A program made the translations under genes and the position numbers. From positions 62,001-126,000 of the forward strand of contig NZ_FOUG01000017.1 in assembly GCF_900114785.1 (NCBI RefSeq): a DNA stretch of 64,000 bases, written 5' to 3'. Positions 41,437 through 54,204 of this stretch are shown one piece after another; the first letter of the stretch is position 1, and every line of letters begins with the position of its first letter. The stretch comes from Variovorax sp. OV329 (GTDB taxonomy: Bacteria > Pseudomonadota > Gammaproteobacteria > Burkholderiales > Burkholderiaceae_C). The notes under the pieces are model-generated. The model was not told the origin of the DNA. It ran no database searches and was given only the letters and a program-made list of their open reading frames with translations.

Positions 41437-41880
41437 TCAGGACATGCCTTCGAGCAGCGACAGGGTCAGCGGGTCGCCGCCGCCGGCGTAGTACTTCTCC
41501 AGCGTTGCCCTGAACAGGGGCTCCTCGGGCACCGCGGCAGCAAAGAGCGTCATGCAGGAGCGGAACTTGAGGTCGTCCGGTGAGTGGAAGACCTGGAAAG
41601 CGGTGCGCCCCTGCAGCGCCTGGACGAGCGCCGTGCAGTGCGCCAGGCGCGGGCCTAGCACCGCATGCCGCCAGTAGGCCTGCGCCTCGGCGCGCGAGCC
41701 GATGCCGTAGTACTGCGCCGTACTGCTGCGGCCCAGTTCGGCCAGTTGCGGGAACACGAACCACATCCAGTGGCTGCGCTTCTCGCCCGCCTCCAGCTCG
41801 ATGCAGGCCTGCGCGTACACGGGGGCCTGCGCGCGCACGAAGCGCTCCAGTTCGAAGGGGTCGTCCTGCGGCTTGGTCAT
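41437..41880 (-). CDS. DUF1810 family protein
   Basis: 147 residues recognised from DPFELERFVRAQAPVYAQACIELEAGEKRSHWMWFVFPQL, YYGIGSRAEAQAYWRHAVLGPRL and FHSPDDLKFRSCMTLFAA, which define DUF1810 (calpastatin-annotated in some databases; function not established). Soluble. Divergent from tRNA-Arg and upstream of the SDR gene on the same strand with an 85-base gap. Confidence 0.9.
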   Translation of the reverse strand: MTKPQDDPFELERFVRAQAPVYAQACIELEAGEKRSHWMWFVFPQLAELGRSSTAQYYGIGSRAEAQAYWRHAVLGPRLAHCTALVQALQGRTAFQVFHSPDDLKFRSCMTLFAAAVPEEPLFRATLEKYYAGGGDPLTLSLLEGMS

Positions 41881-41916
41881 GATGGGTGCCTCCCGCGTGG
41901 CAAAATCGACGGCTGT

Positions 41917-41993
41917 CTGCCCGTAGCTCAGTTGGATAGAGCACCTGCCTTCTAAGCAGGTTGTCGGGGGTTCGATCCCCTCCGGGCAGGCCA
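41917..41993 (+). tRNA. tRNA-Arg (anticodon TCT)
   Basis: 77 bases with encoded CCA. Acceptor CTGCCCG pairs with CGGGCAG, anticodon stem CCTGC/GCAGG encloses CTTCTAA (anticodon TCT), T arm GTTCGATCC. A CAAAAT at 41901-41906 may be its -10. Confidence 0.97.
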
Positions 41994-42118
41994 GGTCACC
42001 ACCCGGCCAGCCTCATACTTTCGGCTGACCGCCAAATGTCGTACGGCTAAGTACGCATATCAAGCCTTTCCCCGCACCCCTATCCTCGCGCACCCGAACT
42101 TTGCGCGCGCGCAACTCA

Positions 42119-42463
42119 ATGGATCTGGATTTCATCTATCAGAAGGTGCAGGTGCTCAGCCCCAAGGCGGCGAAGATCGCGCTGCGGATGCTGGACAACG
42201 ACCCCCATGTTCCCACCGAGTGGGTCCTGGCGCTGCGCCCCGCCCTGAAGATGCGCAGCAACGACGCGGCCTCCTTCGGCGGCACCGACTGGATGACCAT
42301 GGTGGCGATCGAGCGCCCAGGCATGCGCAAGTTCACCGAACGCTTCGAAAGCCGGGAACAGCGCCACGCCCGGCTGTGGGTCACCAGCCTGCGCAGGGCC
42401 TCCCGCGCCGCCCTGCAGGCGCAGCAGAGCGTCTTCCCCGACGACGTCGAAAAAGCGGCCTGA
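42119..42463 (+). CDS. Hypothetical protein
   Basis: 114 residues, not recognised. MDLDFIYQKVQVLSPKAAKIALRMLDNDPHVPTEWVLALRPALKMRSNDAASFGG is followed by a basic helical half (FTERFESREQRHARLWVTSLRRASRAALQAQQ). No signal or membrane segment. Start uncertain (ATG 42119 or TTG 42101; neither has a good ribosome-binding site). No close gene partner. Codon bias is like the neighbours, so it is probably real. Confidence 0.55.
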   Translation: MDLDFIYQKVQVLSPKAAKIALRMLDNDPHVPTEWVLALRPALKMRSNDAASFGGTDWMTMVAIERPGMRKFTERFESREQRHARLWVTSLRRASRAALQAQQSVFPDDVEKAA

Positions 42464-42624
42464 CAGGCCGTTGTCTCCGCGCGGGCGCATCGGGTGCGCC
42501 CCGGATGGGACATACCCCTAACTGGCAAAACCCGACATTTCGCGGCGCCCCGCTCCTCTACATTCCCGCCACCGACGCGCCGACGGCCGCAGTCGACATT
42601 CAAAAAAAAGCGAGACAAGAGGAC

Positions 42625-43515
42625 ATGCAAGAGAGCGCACTTTCCACCATCGGCCTGCCCGTGGCGCTGGCCATCATCATGCTGGGCCTGGGCCTGCACC
42701 TGCGGGTGGACGACTTCCGCCGCATCTGGCGCGAGCCACGCGCCGTGCTGGTGGGACTGGGCTGCCAGGCCATCCTGCTGCCGGCGATCTGCTTCGGCCT
42801 GGTGAAGGCCTTCGCCATGCCGCCCGAACTGGCAGTGGGCATGATGCTGCTGGCCGCCTCGCCAGGCGGCACCACCGCCAATCTCTACTCACACCTGTTC
42901 AAGGGCGACGTCGCACTGAACATCTCGCTCACCGCGATCAACAGCGTGCTGGCCATCGTCACCATCCCCCTCATCGTCAATTTGTCGCTGGAGCTCTTCA
43001 TGGGCCAGCAGCAGTACGTGCCGCTGCAGTTCCGCAAGACGCTGGAGGTGATCGTGCTGATCCTCACGCCGGTGGCCATCGGCATGTTCATCCACGCCCG
43101 CTTTCCCGCCACCTCGCGCCGCATGGACAAGCCGGTGAAGATCGCCTCGGCGCTGATCCTGTTCGTGCTGATCATGGCGATCATGGTGCGCGAGCGCGGC
43201 AACCTGGCCGAGTACTTCCGCCAGGCCGGCCTTGCGGCGCTGGTGTTCAACCTGGCGAGCATGTTCATCGGCTACTACGCCGGCCGCCTGGCCCGCCTGG
43301 GCGAGGCGCAGAGCCGCGCCATCGCCTTCGAGATCGGCGTGCACAACGGCACGCTGGCGATCTTCCTGGCGCTGGCCATCCTGAACAACAGCGCCATGTC
43401 GGTGCCCGCGGCGATCTACAGCGTGATCATGTTCATCACCGCGGCCGGCTTCGGCTGGTGGGTGACGCGCAAGCGCCCCGCCGGCGCCGCGGTCGCGGGC
43501 ACCCATCGCGGCTGA
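42625..43515 (+). CDS. Bile acid:sodium symporter family protein
   Basis: 296 residues, about nine to ten helices of the BASS family: VALAIIMLGLGLHLRVDDFRRI, AVGMMLLAASPGGTTANLYSHLFKGDVALNISLTAINSVLAI (the crossing-helix Na-site region with N and T residues) and AFEIGVHNGTLAIFLALAIL. Bacterial members carry organic acids such as pantoate or 2-oxoacids. ATG 42625 has AAGAGGA at five bases. Convergent with the Crp/Fnr regulator. Confidence 0.9.
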   Translation: MQESALSTIGLPVALAIIMLGLGLHLRVDDFRRIWREPRAVLVGLGCQAILLPAICFGLVKAFAMPPELAVGMMLLAASPGGTTANLYSHLFKGDVALNISLTAINSVLAIVTIPLIVNLSLELFMGQQQYVPLQFRKTLEVIVLILTPVAIGMFIHARFPATSRRMDKPVKIASALILFVLIMAIMVRERGNLAEYFRQAGLAALVFNLASMFIGYYAGRLARLGEAQSRAIAFEIGVHNGTLAIFLALAILNNSAMSVPAAIYSVIMFITAAGFGWWVTRKRPAGAAVAGTHRG

Positions 43516-43522
43516 GACTCGC

Positions 43523-44233
43523 TCAAGCGCCCGGCATCGGTTCGGGCGAAGCCGGCGAACCTGCGGCGCGCAGTCGCTCCATGTCCAGGATCTCGATGCG
43601 CCCGTAGCGCAGGCTCAGCGCCCCTTCGCGGGCCAACGACTGCAGTTCCTTGTTCAGCGTGGGCCGGCTCACGCCCAGCATCATGGCCAGGTTGTCCTGC
43701 GAGCTCGTGATGTGCGGGCGCCCGCTGGCCGCCTGCGTGAGATCGCCGTGCGCCAGCATCACCAGGCGCCGCGCCACCCGCTCGCGCGTGGACTGCAGGG
43801 CCTGGCCCGCCAGCGCCTCGTAGGCCAGGCGAAGGCGTCCCGCGACCAGCCTGGCGATGGCATGCGCGAAGGCCGCCTCCCGCATCAGGATGTCGAAGCT
43901 GCCCGCATTCACGGCGGCCAGTTCGCAGTCGTCCAGCACGATGGCGGTGTGGGCGCGCCGCAGGGTGGTGTCCAGCAGCGCGACCTCGCCGAACCAGTTG
44001 CCAGGCTCGATCACGGCCAGGATGCCTTCCTTGCCGTCGCTGTGCAGGATGGAGAGCTTCAGGTTGCCGCGGGTCACGCCGAAGAAGGCGGCGGTGGCGG
44101 GGCCGATCAGGTCGCCCTGCCGGTACAGCACCTGGCCGGCCGCGAGCCGCATCGGCTGCGCGGCGGCCAGCAGCGCATCGGCCTGGACCTGCGGCAGGCT
44201 GAGAAACCAGGGGTTGTCTGGGAATCGGTTCAT
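43523..44233 (-). CDS. Crp/Fnr family transcriptional regulator
   Basis: 236 residues: N-terminal cNMP-type beta-roll (RLAAGQVLYRQGDLIGPATAAFFGVTRGNLKLSI, PGNWFGEVALLD) and C-terminal winged helix (HITSSQDNLAMMLGVSRPTLNKELQSLAREGAL). There is only one Cys, so it cannot carry an FNR iron-sulfur cluster; the ligand is unknown. Divergent from the HD-aldolase-ligase run, whose promoter it may control. Confidence 0.9.
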   Translation of the reverse strand: MNRFPDNPWFLSLPQVQADALLAAAQPMRLAAGQVLYRQGDLIGPATAAFFGVTRGNLKLSILHSDGKEGILAVIEPGNWFGEVALLDTTLRRAHTAIVLDDCELAAVNAGSFDILMREAAFAHAIARLVAGRLRLAYEALAGQALQSTRERVARRLVMLAHGDLTQAASGRPHITSSQDNLAMMLGVSRPTLNKELQSLAREGALSLRYGRIEILDMERLRAAGSPASPEPMPGA

Positions 44234-44309
44234 GTGAGGCGGTGCACACCCGGGGACTAACCCTGCATTGATAAGAAGCTAACAGTCTGGCGTCGGCGGG
44301 CTTCGCATC

Positions 44310-44936
44310 ATGTCCGATTCCCCACAACACGACCTCCAGATCGCCATGAGCTCTGTCAGCGCCCCGCCCCGCACCAGTTTCTCCCGCATGGACCAGAGCA
44401 CCCGCGAGGACTGGCAGATCCTCGGCGCCGAGTTCATGCACCTGGCCGGCCAGCTGCCCGGTCGCGTCATTGCCCACCTGAAGCTGCTGCAGGGCGACTT
44501 CGGCGGCTTTCCCATCGACCGCTTGCAGCACTGCCTGCAGACCGCCACGCTGGCGCAGCGCGATGGCCGCGACGAGGAGTACGTGGTGTGCGCCCTGCTG
44601 CACGACATCGGCGACACCCTGGGCAGCTACAACCATCCGGACATCGCGGCGGCCATCCTGCAGCCCTTCGTGTCGGAAGAGAATCTGTGGATGGTGAAGC
44701 ACCACGGCATCTTCCAGGGCCACTACTTCTTCCACCACATCGGCATGGACCGCGACATGCGCGAGCAGTTCAAGGACCATCCCTGCTACGAGCGCACCGC
44801 CGAGTTCTGCGCGCTCTACGACAACCCGGCTTTCGATGCCGGCGCAGACACCTTGCCGATCGGGCATTTCGAGCCGATGCTTCGCCGCGTGTTCGCCACG
44901 CCCCGCCGCAGCGTCTACAAGACCGAATCCCTGTAA
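44310..44936 (+). CDS. HD-domain protein, possibly PhnZ-like oxygenase or phosphohydrolase
   Basis: 208 residues. HD pair in VVCALLHDIGDTLGSYNHPDIAAAIL, preceded by the first His in RLQHCLQTATLAQRDG, and further histidines in MVKHHGIFQGHYFFHHIGMDR. The histidine-rich layout resembles the mixed-valent di-iron HD oxygenases related to PhnZ, but plain HD phosphohydrolase is the safer name. Start uncertain (ATG 44310 or 44346). First gene of a run with class II aldolase and acyl-CoA ligase. Confidence 0.75.
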   Translation: MSDSPQHDLQIAMSSVSAPPRTSFSRMDQSTREDWQILGAEFMHLAGQLPGRVIAHLKLLQGDFGGFPIDRLQHCLQTATLAQRDGRDEEYVVCALLHDIGDTLGSYNHPDIAAAILQPFVSEENLWMVKHHGIFQGHYFFHHIGMDRDMREQFKDHPCYERTAEFCALYDNPAFDAGADTLPIGHFEPMLRRVFATPRRSVYKTESL

Positions 44937-44957
44937 CCCCATCCAAGGAGACACGCC

Positions 44958-45713
44958 ATGAACATCCCCTCGCTGAAAGACAAGGTCTCGCCCGAAGAGT
45001 GGCAGCTGCGCGTCGACCTGGCCGCCTGCTACCGGCTGGTGGCGCTGTACGGCTGGAGCGACCTGGTCTTCACCCACATCAGCGCGCGCGTGCCGGGGCC
45101 GGAGCACCACTTCCTCATCAACCCCTACGGGCTGATGTTCGACGAGATCACCGCGTCCAGCCTCGTGAAGGTCGACCAGGACTGCAACAAGCTCAACGAC
45201 TCGCCCTTTCCGGTGAACCCGGCCGGCTTCGTGATCCACAGCGCGGTGCACGCGGTGCGCGAGGACGTGCAGTGCGTGCTGCACACCCACACCCGCGCCG
45301 GCGTCGCCGTGAGTGCGCAAAAGGACGGCGTGCTGCCCATCAGCCAGCAGTCCACCTTCGTGCTGGCCTCGCTGGCCTACCACGGCTACGAGGGCGTGGC
45401 CTTCCGCGACGAGGAAAAGCCGCGCCTGCAGGCCGACCTGGGCAACGCCGACTTCCTCATGCTGCGCAACCATGGCCTGCTCACCTGCGGCAAGACCATC
45501 GCCGATGCCTTCCTGTCGATGTATGTGTTCGAGTCCACCTGCCAGATCCAGATTTCGGCGCAGGCCGGCGGCGAGCTCACGCAGGTCGACCCGCGCATCG
45601 TCCAGGGCGTGGCGCAGGCCATGAAGGTGCAGACCGGGGGCATGGGCGGGCAGTTCGCCTGGCCGGCGCTGCTGCGCAAGCTGGACCGCACCGACGACAG
45701 CTTCCGCCAATAA
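44958..45713 (+). CDS. Class II aldolase/adducin family protein
   Basis: 251 residues. Zinc-binding VLHTHTRAGVAVS and LMLRNHGLLTCGKTIADAFLSMYVFE with further conserved LVFTHISARVPGPEHHFLINPYGLMFDEITASSLVKVD. Relatives act on fuculose-, ribulose- or methylthioribulose-phosphates, but many stand-alone members are uncharacterised. Good ribosome-binding site AAGGAGA. Follows the HD gene by 21 bases, likely one operon. Confidence 0.92.
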   Translation: MNIPSLKDKVSPEEWQLRVDLAACYRLVALYGWSDLVFTHISARVPGPEHHFLINPYGLMFDEITASSLVKVDQDCNKLNDSPFPVNPAGFVIHSAVHAVREDVQCVLHTHTRAGVAVSAQKDGVLPISQQSTFVLASLAYHGYEGVAFRDEEKPRLQADLGNADFLMLRNHGLLTCGKTIADAFLSMYVFESTCQIQISAQAGGELTQVDPRIVQGVAQAMKVQTGGMGGQFAWPALLRKLDRTDDSFRQ

Positions 45714-45723
45714 GAAGAAGTGT

Positions 45724-45753
45724 GGAAAGCGCGCGCGACAATGCGCGCTTTCC
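45724..45753 (+). repeat. Strong hairpin between the aldolase and ligase genes
   Basis: GGAAAGCGCGC (45724-45734) pairs perfectly with GCGCGCTTTCC (45743-45753). No T-run follows, so it may slow or process the transcript rather than end it. Confidence 0.45.
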
Positions 45754-45775
45754 AACGATCCTGGAGGGACACAGA

Positions 45776-47407
45776 ATGACCCAGCGCCACTGGCTCGCCT
45801 CGTACGGCGAGGTGCCGGCCGACATCAACCCCGACGCCTACCCCTCGGTGGTCGCCCTGGCCGAAGACGCCATGGCCCGCTACGCCGGCAAGACCGCCTT
45901 CGTGGGGGCGGGCCAGGCACTGAGCTACGCCGACATCGATGCGCTCTCGCGCGACTTCTGCGCCTGGCTGCAGAGCGTGGGCGTGATCAAGGGCGACCGC
46001 GTGGCGGTGATGCTGCCCAACATCATGGCCTTCCCGGTGGCCTTCCTGGGCATCGCCCGGGCCGGCGCGGTGCAGGTCAACGTCAATCCGCTCTACACGC
46101 CGCGCGAGCTGGAGCACCAGCTGGTGGACTCGGGCAGCGAAGCCATCGTCATCTACGCGGACGCGCTGCCCACGCTGGCCGGCATCCTCGCGAAGACGCC
46201 GGTCAAGCGCGTGATCGTGGCGCCCCGCCCCGGCGCGGGTGACGCGCTGGGCCGCGGCAGCGAGGTGCCGGCCACCATCGAAGGCTCGGTGGGCTTCAAC
46301 GATGCGCTTGCCGCGGGCGCCAGGCTGGAACGCCAGCCGGTGCAGCTCGCCGGCGACGACCTGCTCTTCCTGCAATACACCGGCGGCACCACCGGCCCCA
46401 GCAAGGGCGCGGCCCTGTCGCACCGCAACCTGGTGGCCAACACCGAGCAGTTCAAGGCCTTCATGCGGGTGGCCACGCGGCCGGGCGAAGAGACCATCGT
46501 CACGGCCATTCCGCTCTATCACATCTTCGCGCTGATGGTGAATTTCATCACCTACTTCTCGGTGGGCGCGGAGAACTGGCTGGTGCCCAACCCGCGCGAC
46601 GGGGAGGCCTTCGTCGGCGTGCTGGAGCGCGCCCGGCCCACCGTCTTCATGGGTGTGAACACGCTCTACGCCGGCCTCACGCAGCACCCGCGCCTGGGCC
46701 AGCTGGACTGGTCGCGGCTGCGCCTGGCCGGCGGTGGCGGCGCGGCGGTGATCCGCACCGTGTCCGACCGCTGGAAGTCGCTCACCGGCGTCTTCATCCG
46801 CGAGGGCTACGGCCTGTCGGAAACCTCGCCGGTGCTCTCCTTCAACCCGGTCTACATCAACGAATTCACCGGCACCACCGGGCTGCCGCTGCCTTCCACC
46901 GACATCAAGCTGCTGGGCGACGAGGACGAGGAAGTGCCGGTCGGCCAGCCCGGCGAGATCTGCGCAAAAGGCCCGCAGGTCATGGGCGGCTACTGGCAGA
47001 AGCCCGAGGCCAACGCCGCCGCCTTCACCGACGACGGCTATTTCCGCACCGGCGACGTGGGCGTGTTCGACGCCAAAGGTTTCCTCAAGATCGTCGACCG
47101 CAAGAAGGACATGATCATCGTCTCGGGCTTCAACGTGTACCCGAACGAGGTGGAGGAAGTGGCCACCGCCTGCCCCGGCGTGGCCGAATGCGCCTGCATC
47201 GGGGTGCCCGACGAGAAGACCGGCGAGGCGGTGCGCCTGTTCGTGGTGAAGGCGCCCGGCGCCAGCGTGGACGAGGCGCAGCTCATCGCCCACTGCCGCG
47301 CCGCCATGGCCGCCTACAAGGTGCCGAAGACGGTGACTTTCGTCGACGCGCTCCCCAAGTCCACCGTGGGCAAGATCCTGCGGCGCGACCTGCGCACCCT
47401 CGCCTGA
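45776..47407 (+). CDS. Long-chain fatty acid-CoA ligase (AMP-binding)
   Basis: 543 residues. P-loop of adenylating enzymes LQYTGGTTGPSKGAALSHRN, YGLSETSP, the ATP-binding aspartate in YFRTGDVGVFDAKGFLKIVDRKKDMIIVSGFNVYPNEVEEV and C-terminal Lys in LPKSTVGKILRRDLR. It activates fatty acids as acyl-AMP then acyl-CoA, FadD-like. GGAGGG precedes the start. It may be a separate unit from the aldolase gene since a hairpin lies between. Confidence 0.93.
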   Translation: MTQRHWLASYGEVPADINPDAYPSVVALAEDAMARYAGKTAFVGAGQALSYADIDALSRDFCAWLQSVGVIKGDRVAVMLPNIMAFPVAFLGIARAGAVQVNVNPLYTPRELEHQLVDSGSEAIVIYADALPTLAGILAKTPVKRVIVAPRPGAGDALGRGSEVPATIEGSVGFNDALAAGARLERQPVQLAGDDLLFLQYTGGTTGPSKGAALSHRNLVANTEQFKAFMRVATRPGEETIVTAIPLYHIFALMVNFITYFSVGAENWLVPNPRDGEAFVGVLERARPTVFMGVNTLYAGLTQHPRLGQLDWSRLRLAGGGGAAVIRTVSDRWKSLTGVFIREGYGLSETSPVLSFNPVYINEFTGTTGLPLPSTDIKLLGDEDEEVPVGQPGEICAKGPQVMGGYWQKPEANAAAFTDDGYFRTGDVGVFDAKGFLKIVDRKKDMIIVSGFNVYPNEVEEVATACPGVAECACIGVPDEKTGEAVRLFVVKAPGASVDEAQLIAHCRAAMAAYKVPKTVTFVDALPKSTVGKILRRDLRTLA

Positions 47408-47415
47408 GCCCGAGG

Positions 47416-47440
47416 CTGACGCGCGGCGTCAGTCTCTTCC
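47416..47440 (+). terminator. Weak terminator after the ligase gene
   Basis: CTGACGC-GCG-GCGTCAG (47416-47432) followed by TCTCTTCC. Short loop and pyrimidine tract; efficiency doubtful. Confidence 0.4.
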
Positions 47441-47477
47441 GGCAGCGCTGACGGCGTGGGCGCGACTGAATGGGAGC

Positions 47478-48119
47478 GTGTCCGTCCTCGCCCCATCTTC
47501 CCCGCCCGTGCAGCGCGCGCCGCGTGCACCGGTCCGGGCCACGCACGAGCAGTTGCGCCAGGCGACCAACGCCTGCCGCGAATGCCCCATCGGCGAGCAC
47601 GCCACCCAGTCGGTGATCGGCGAAGGCGCGCTGCGCGCCCGGCTGATGCTGGTGGGCGAGCAGCCCGGCGACCAGGAAGACCTGCAAGGCCGCCCCTTCG
47701 TCGGCCCTGCCGGCCGCCTTCTGCAGCGGGCCTTCGAGGAACTGGGCTGGCAGCGCGAAAAGCTCTACCTCACCAACGCGGTCAAGCACTTCAAGTTCCA
47801 GCTGCGCGGCAAGCGCCGCATGCACAAGACGCCCGGCCAGCGCGAGGCCCAGGCCTGCCTGCACTGGCTCGAGATCGAAGTGCAGATGGTGCGCCCGCGC
47901 GCACTCGTGGCCCTGGGCGCGACCGCGGCCCGGTCGCTGCTGGGCCGTCCAATCTCGGTGATGCAGATGCGCGGCCAGTGGATCGACAGCCGCTTCGGCC
48001 CGCCCATGCTGGTCACACTGCATCCTTCCGCGCTGCTGCGCGGCGACCCGCTGCGCCGCGAATCGACCTGGGACGCGTGGTTGCGCGACCTGTCGGCGGC
48101 CGCCTCCGTGCTGGCCTGA
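47478..48119 (+). CDS. UdgX-family uracil-DNA glycosylase/crosslinking protein
   Basis: 213 residues. Family 4-like UDG core: GEQPGDQEDLQGRPFVGPAGRLL, LTNAVKHFKF, and LVTLHPSALLR. The inserted loop GKRRMHKTP (Arg113-His116) is the hallmark of UdgX, in which the loop His forms a covalent bond with the deoxyuridine sugar, giving a suicidal DNA crosslink. Cysteines Cys33, Cys36 and Cys127 likely hold an iron-sulfur cluster; I cannot see the fourth ligand. GTG start with GGGAG upstream. Confidence 0.85.
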   Translation: MSVLAPSSPPVQRAPRAPVRATHEQLRQATNACRECPIGEHATQSVIGEGALRARLMLVGEQPGDQEDLQGRPFVGPAGRLLQRAFEELGWQREKLYLTNAVKHFKFQLRGKRRMHKTPGQREAQACLHWLEIEVQMVRPRALVALGATAARSLLGRPISVMQMRGQWIDSRFGPPMLVTLHPSALLRGDPLRRESTWDAWLRDLSAAASVLA

Positions 48120-48235
48120 CGCGGCCGGCGACTACGCGTGCCCGGCGTGCGAGCCCACAGCCGCACAGGCAGCTTGCGGTTCACCATCGCGGCGCGGCCA
48201 TGGCGGCCCCGACTACCCGAAGAAGAAGCACCCCC

Positions 48236-48736
48236 ATGAAATTCATCCTCCGCCTCTACGCCGTGGCCCATGGCTTCATGGCGCTGCTCTTCGCCGGCGC
48301 CGGCCTGATGCTGGTGGCCGCGGCAGCCCGGGCCGGCTGGCTGGCCAGCTTCGGCGACTGGGACTACGCCGCCTCCGAAGGCATGGTGGAGGCCATGGGC
48401 GTGCTGGCTGCCGCCGTGGTGGCCATGCAGATCTCGCAGACCATCGCCGAGGAGGAAGTGATCCGCGACGCCCACATCAGTGCGCCGACGCGGGTGCGCC
48501 GCTTTCTCTCGCGCTTCATGGTGGTGATCGTCGTGGCGATCGCGGTGGAGGCGTTGGTCACCATTTTCAAGGCGCGTTCCGAGCCGCAACTGATGCTGCA
48601 CGCCGCCGCGCTGGTCGTGGCCGTGGGCGCGCTGCTGGTGGGCTGGGGCGTCTTCATCCGCCTGAACCGCTCGGCCGAGGAACTGGAGCCAGAAGCCATG
48701 GCCGAGGCGAAGGAAGAAGACCGCAAGCTCCAGTAG
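48236..48736 (+). CDS. Inner-membrane protein of unknown function
   Basis: 166 residues with four hydrophobic segments (about 10-34, 45-65, 90-110, 120-142) and an acidic tail (SAEELEPEAMAEAKEEDRK). An acidic cytoplasmic loop ISQTIAEEEVIRDAHISAPTRVRR separates helices 2 and 3. Not recognised as a named family. No partner gene is evident; 116 bases after the UdgX-type gene hold nothing obvious. Confidence 0.65.
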   Translation: MKFILRLYAVAHGFMALLFAGAGLMLVAAAARAGWLASFGDWDYAASEGMVEAMGVLAAAVVAMQISQTIAEEEVIRDAHISAPTRVRRFLSRFMVVIVVAIAVEALVTIFKARSEPQLMLHAAALVVAVGALLVGWGVFIRLNRSAEELEPEAMAEAKEEDRKLQ

Positions 48737-48788
48737 GTCAAGCCGCCAGCACTTGATGCCGGCGGGCCGAGGGCCCATGCTGGGCCCC

Positions 48789-49415
48789 ATGACGCACGAA
48801 CCGTCCTTTCCGCGCCGCAAGGTGGCCGCGGCACTGGTGGTCTTCCCCGCCCTGTGCCTGGGCCTCGCCCGCGCCCAGACCGGCGCGCGCCGGCCGACGC
48901 CGCGCCAGACCGAAGGCCCCTTCTACCCCGTCCAGTTCCCGGTCGACAGCGACAACGACCTGTTGCGCAACGGCACGCTGCAATACGGCAAGGGCGAGGC
49001 CGCCTGGGTCGAGGGCACGGTGGCCGACCTGCAGGGCCGGCCGCTGGCCGGGGCCACGGTCGAAATCTGGCAATGCGACGAGGCCGGCCACTACCACCAC
49101 CCAGGCGATGGCGGGAAGGCGGATCCGGCCTTCCAGGGCTTCGGCAAGGTGCAGGCCGATGCCGACGGCCGCTGGCGCTTTCGCACGCTCAAGCCGGTGC
49201 CCTACGCCGGCCGAACGCCGCACATCCACGTCAAGGTCAAGCAGGACAGCCGGGAACTCCTGACCACTCAGCTGTATGTGCAGGGCGCCGCCGGCAACGA
49301 GCGCGACTTCCTTTGGCGCAGCCTGTCGCCGGAAGACCGCGCCGCCCTCACCCGCCCCTTCGAGCCCGCCGACCAGGGCTTGACCGCCCGATTCCCGATC
49401 TACCTCGCAGCCTGA
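48789..49415 (+). CDS. Exported intradiol-dioxygenase-like protein
   Basis: 208 residues. N-terminus MTHEPSFPRRKVAAALVVFPALCLGLARAQ has twin arginines and a hydrophobic core, so Tat export is likely. The mature part is a protocatechuate 3,4-dioxygenase-type beta fold with the iron ligands Tyr102 (GHYHHPGD), Tyr139 (PVPYAGRTP), His145 and His147 (PHIHVKV). QTEGPFYPVQFP is the usual lead-in. Cytoplasmic homologues cleave catechols; exported ones have little assigned function. Confidence 0.85.
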   Translation: MTHEPSFPRRKVAAALVVFPALCLGLARAQTGARRPTPRQTEGPFYPVQFPVDSDNDLLRNGTLQYGKGEAAWVEGTVADLQGRPLAGATVEIWQCDEAGHYHHPGDGGKADPAFQGFGKVQADADGRWRFRTLKPVPYAGRTPHIHVKVKQDSRELLTTQLYVQGAAGNERDFLWRSLSPEDRAALTRPFEPADQGLTARFPIYLAA

Positions 49416-49526
49416 GGCCGAGACAGCCGGGCGCGCGCAGAAGGCGCGACGCCGGTAGACTGCCGGCCAGTGCGCGGCATTGCCGCGAGACGCATCCGTT
49501 CGCCGACCCAGGAGGTCTGTCTCTCC

Positions 49527-53804
<4,278 letters not shown>

Positions 53805-53865
53805 GTCTTCAACCGCCCGTGGCCTGCCGGCCTTGCACCGCAGCGCCAGGCACGGAGCTTTTCCA

Positions 53866-54204
53866 ATGACCGACATCATCGATACCGCCGCCTGGTCCGA
53901 GCTGGAACAGACCGCCGGCGCCGACTTCGTGGGCGAGCTGGTCCAGACCTTCCTGGAAGAGGCGCCCACCCTGCTGCAAGCGTTGCGCGACGCCTTCGCC
54001 GCCGGCGATGCCGATGCGTTCCGCCGCAACGCGCACTCGCTCAAATCCAACGGCCTGACCTTTGGTGCCCTGGGTTTCGCCGCCAAGGCACGCGCCCTGG
54101 AGCAAGGCGGGCTGCCCGCCGCCACGCAGGCCGCGCTCGACGAGCTGCACGACGACTGGCAAGGCGTGGTCGTCGCCCTGGAGGAGCGCATCGGCAATGG
54201 CTGA
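53866..54204 (+). CDS. Hpt domain phosphotransfer protein
   Basis: 112 residues, four-helix Hpt with phospho-accepting His57 in FRRNAHSLKSNGLTFGALGFAAKARALEQ. Most likely relays phosphate from the upstream hybrid kinase receivers to the downstream receiver-cyclase. The 3' end overlaps the next gene by eight bases. Confidence 0.92.
   Translation: MTDIIDTAAWSELEQTAGADFVGELVQTFLEEAPTLLQALRDAFAAGDADAFRRNAHSLKSNGLTFGALGFAAKARALEQGGLPAATQAALDELHDDWQGVVVALEERIGNG

Noticed and set aside
44240..44300. FNR box (TTGAT-N4-ATCAA) in the spacer of the Crp/Fnr gene
   Set aside because: TTGAT is present (around 44267) but the matching right half is missing.
45724..45753. Terminator after the class II aldolase gene
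   Set aside because: The stem is perfect but is followed by AACGATCC with no T-run; kept as a hairpin only.
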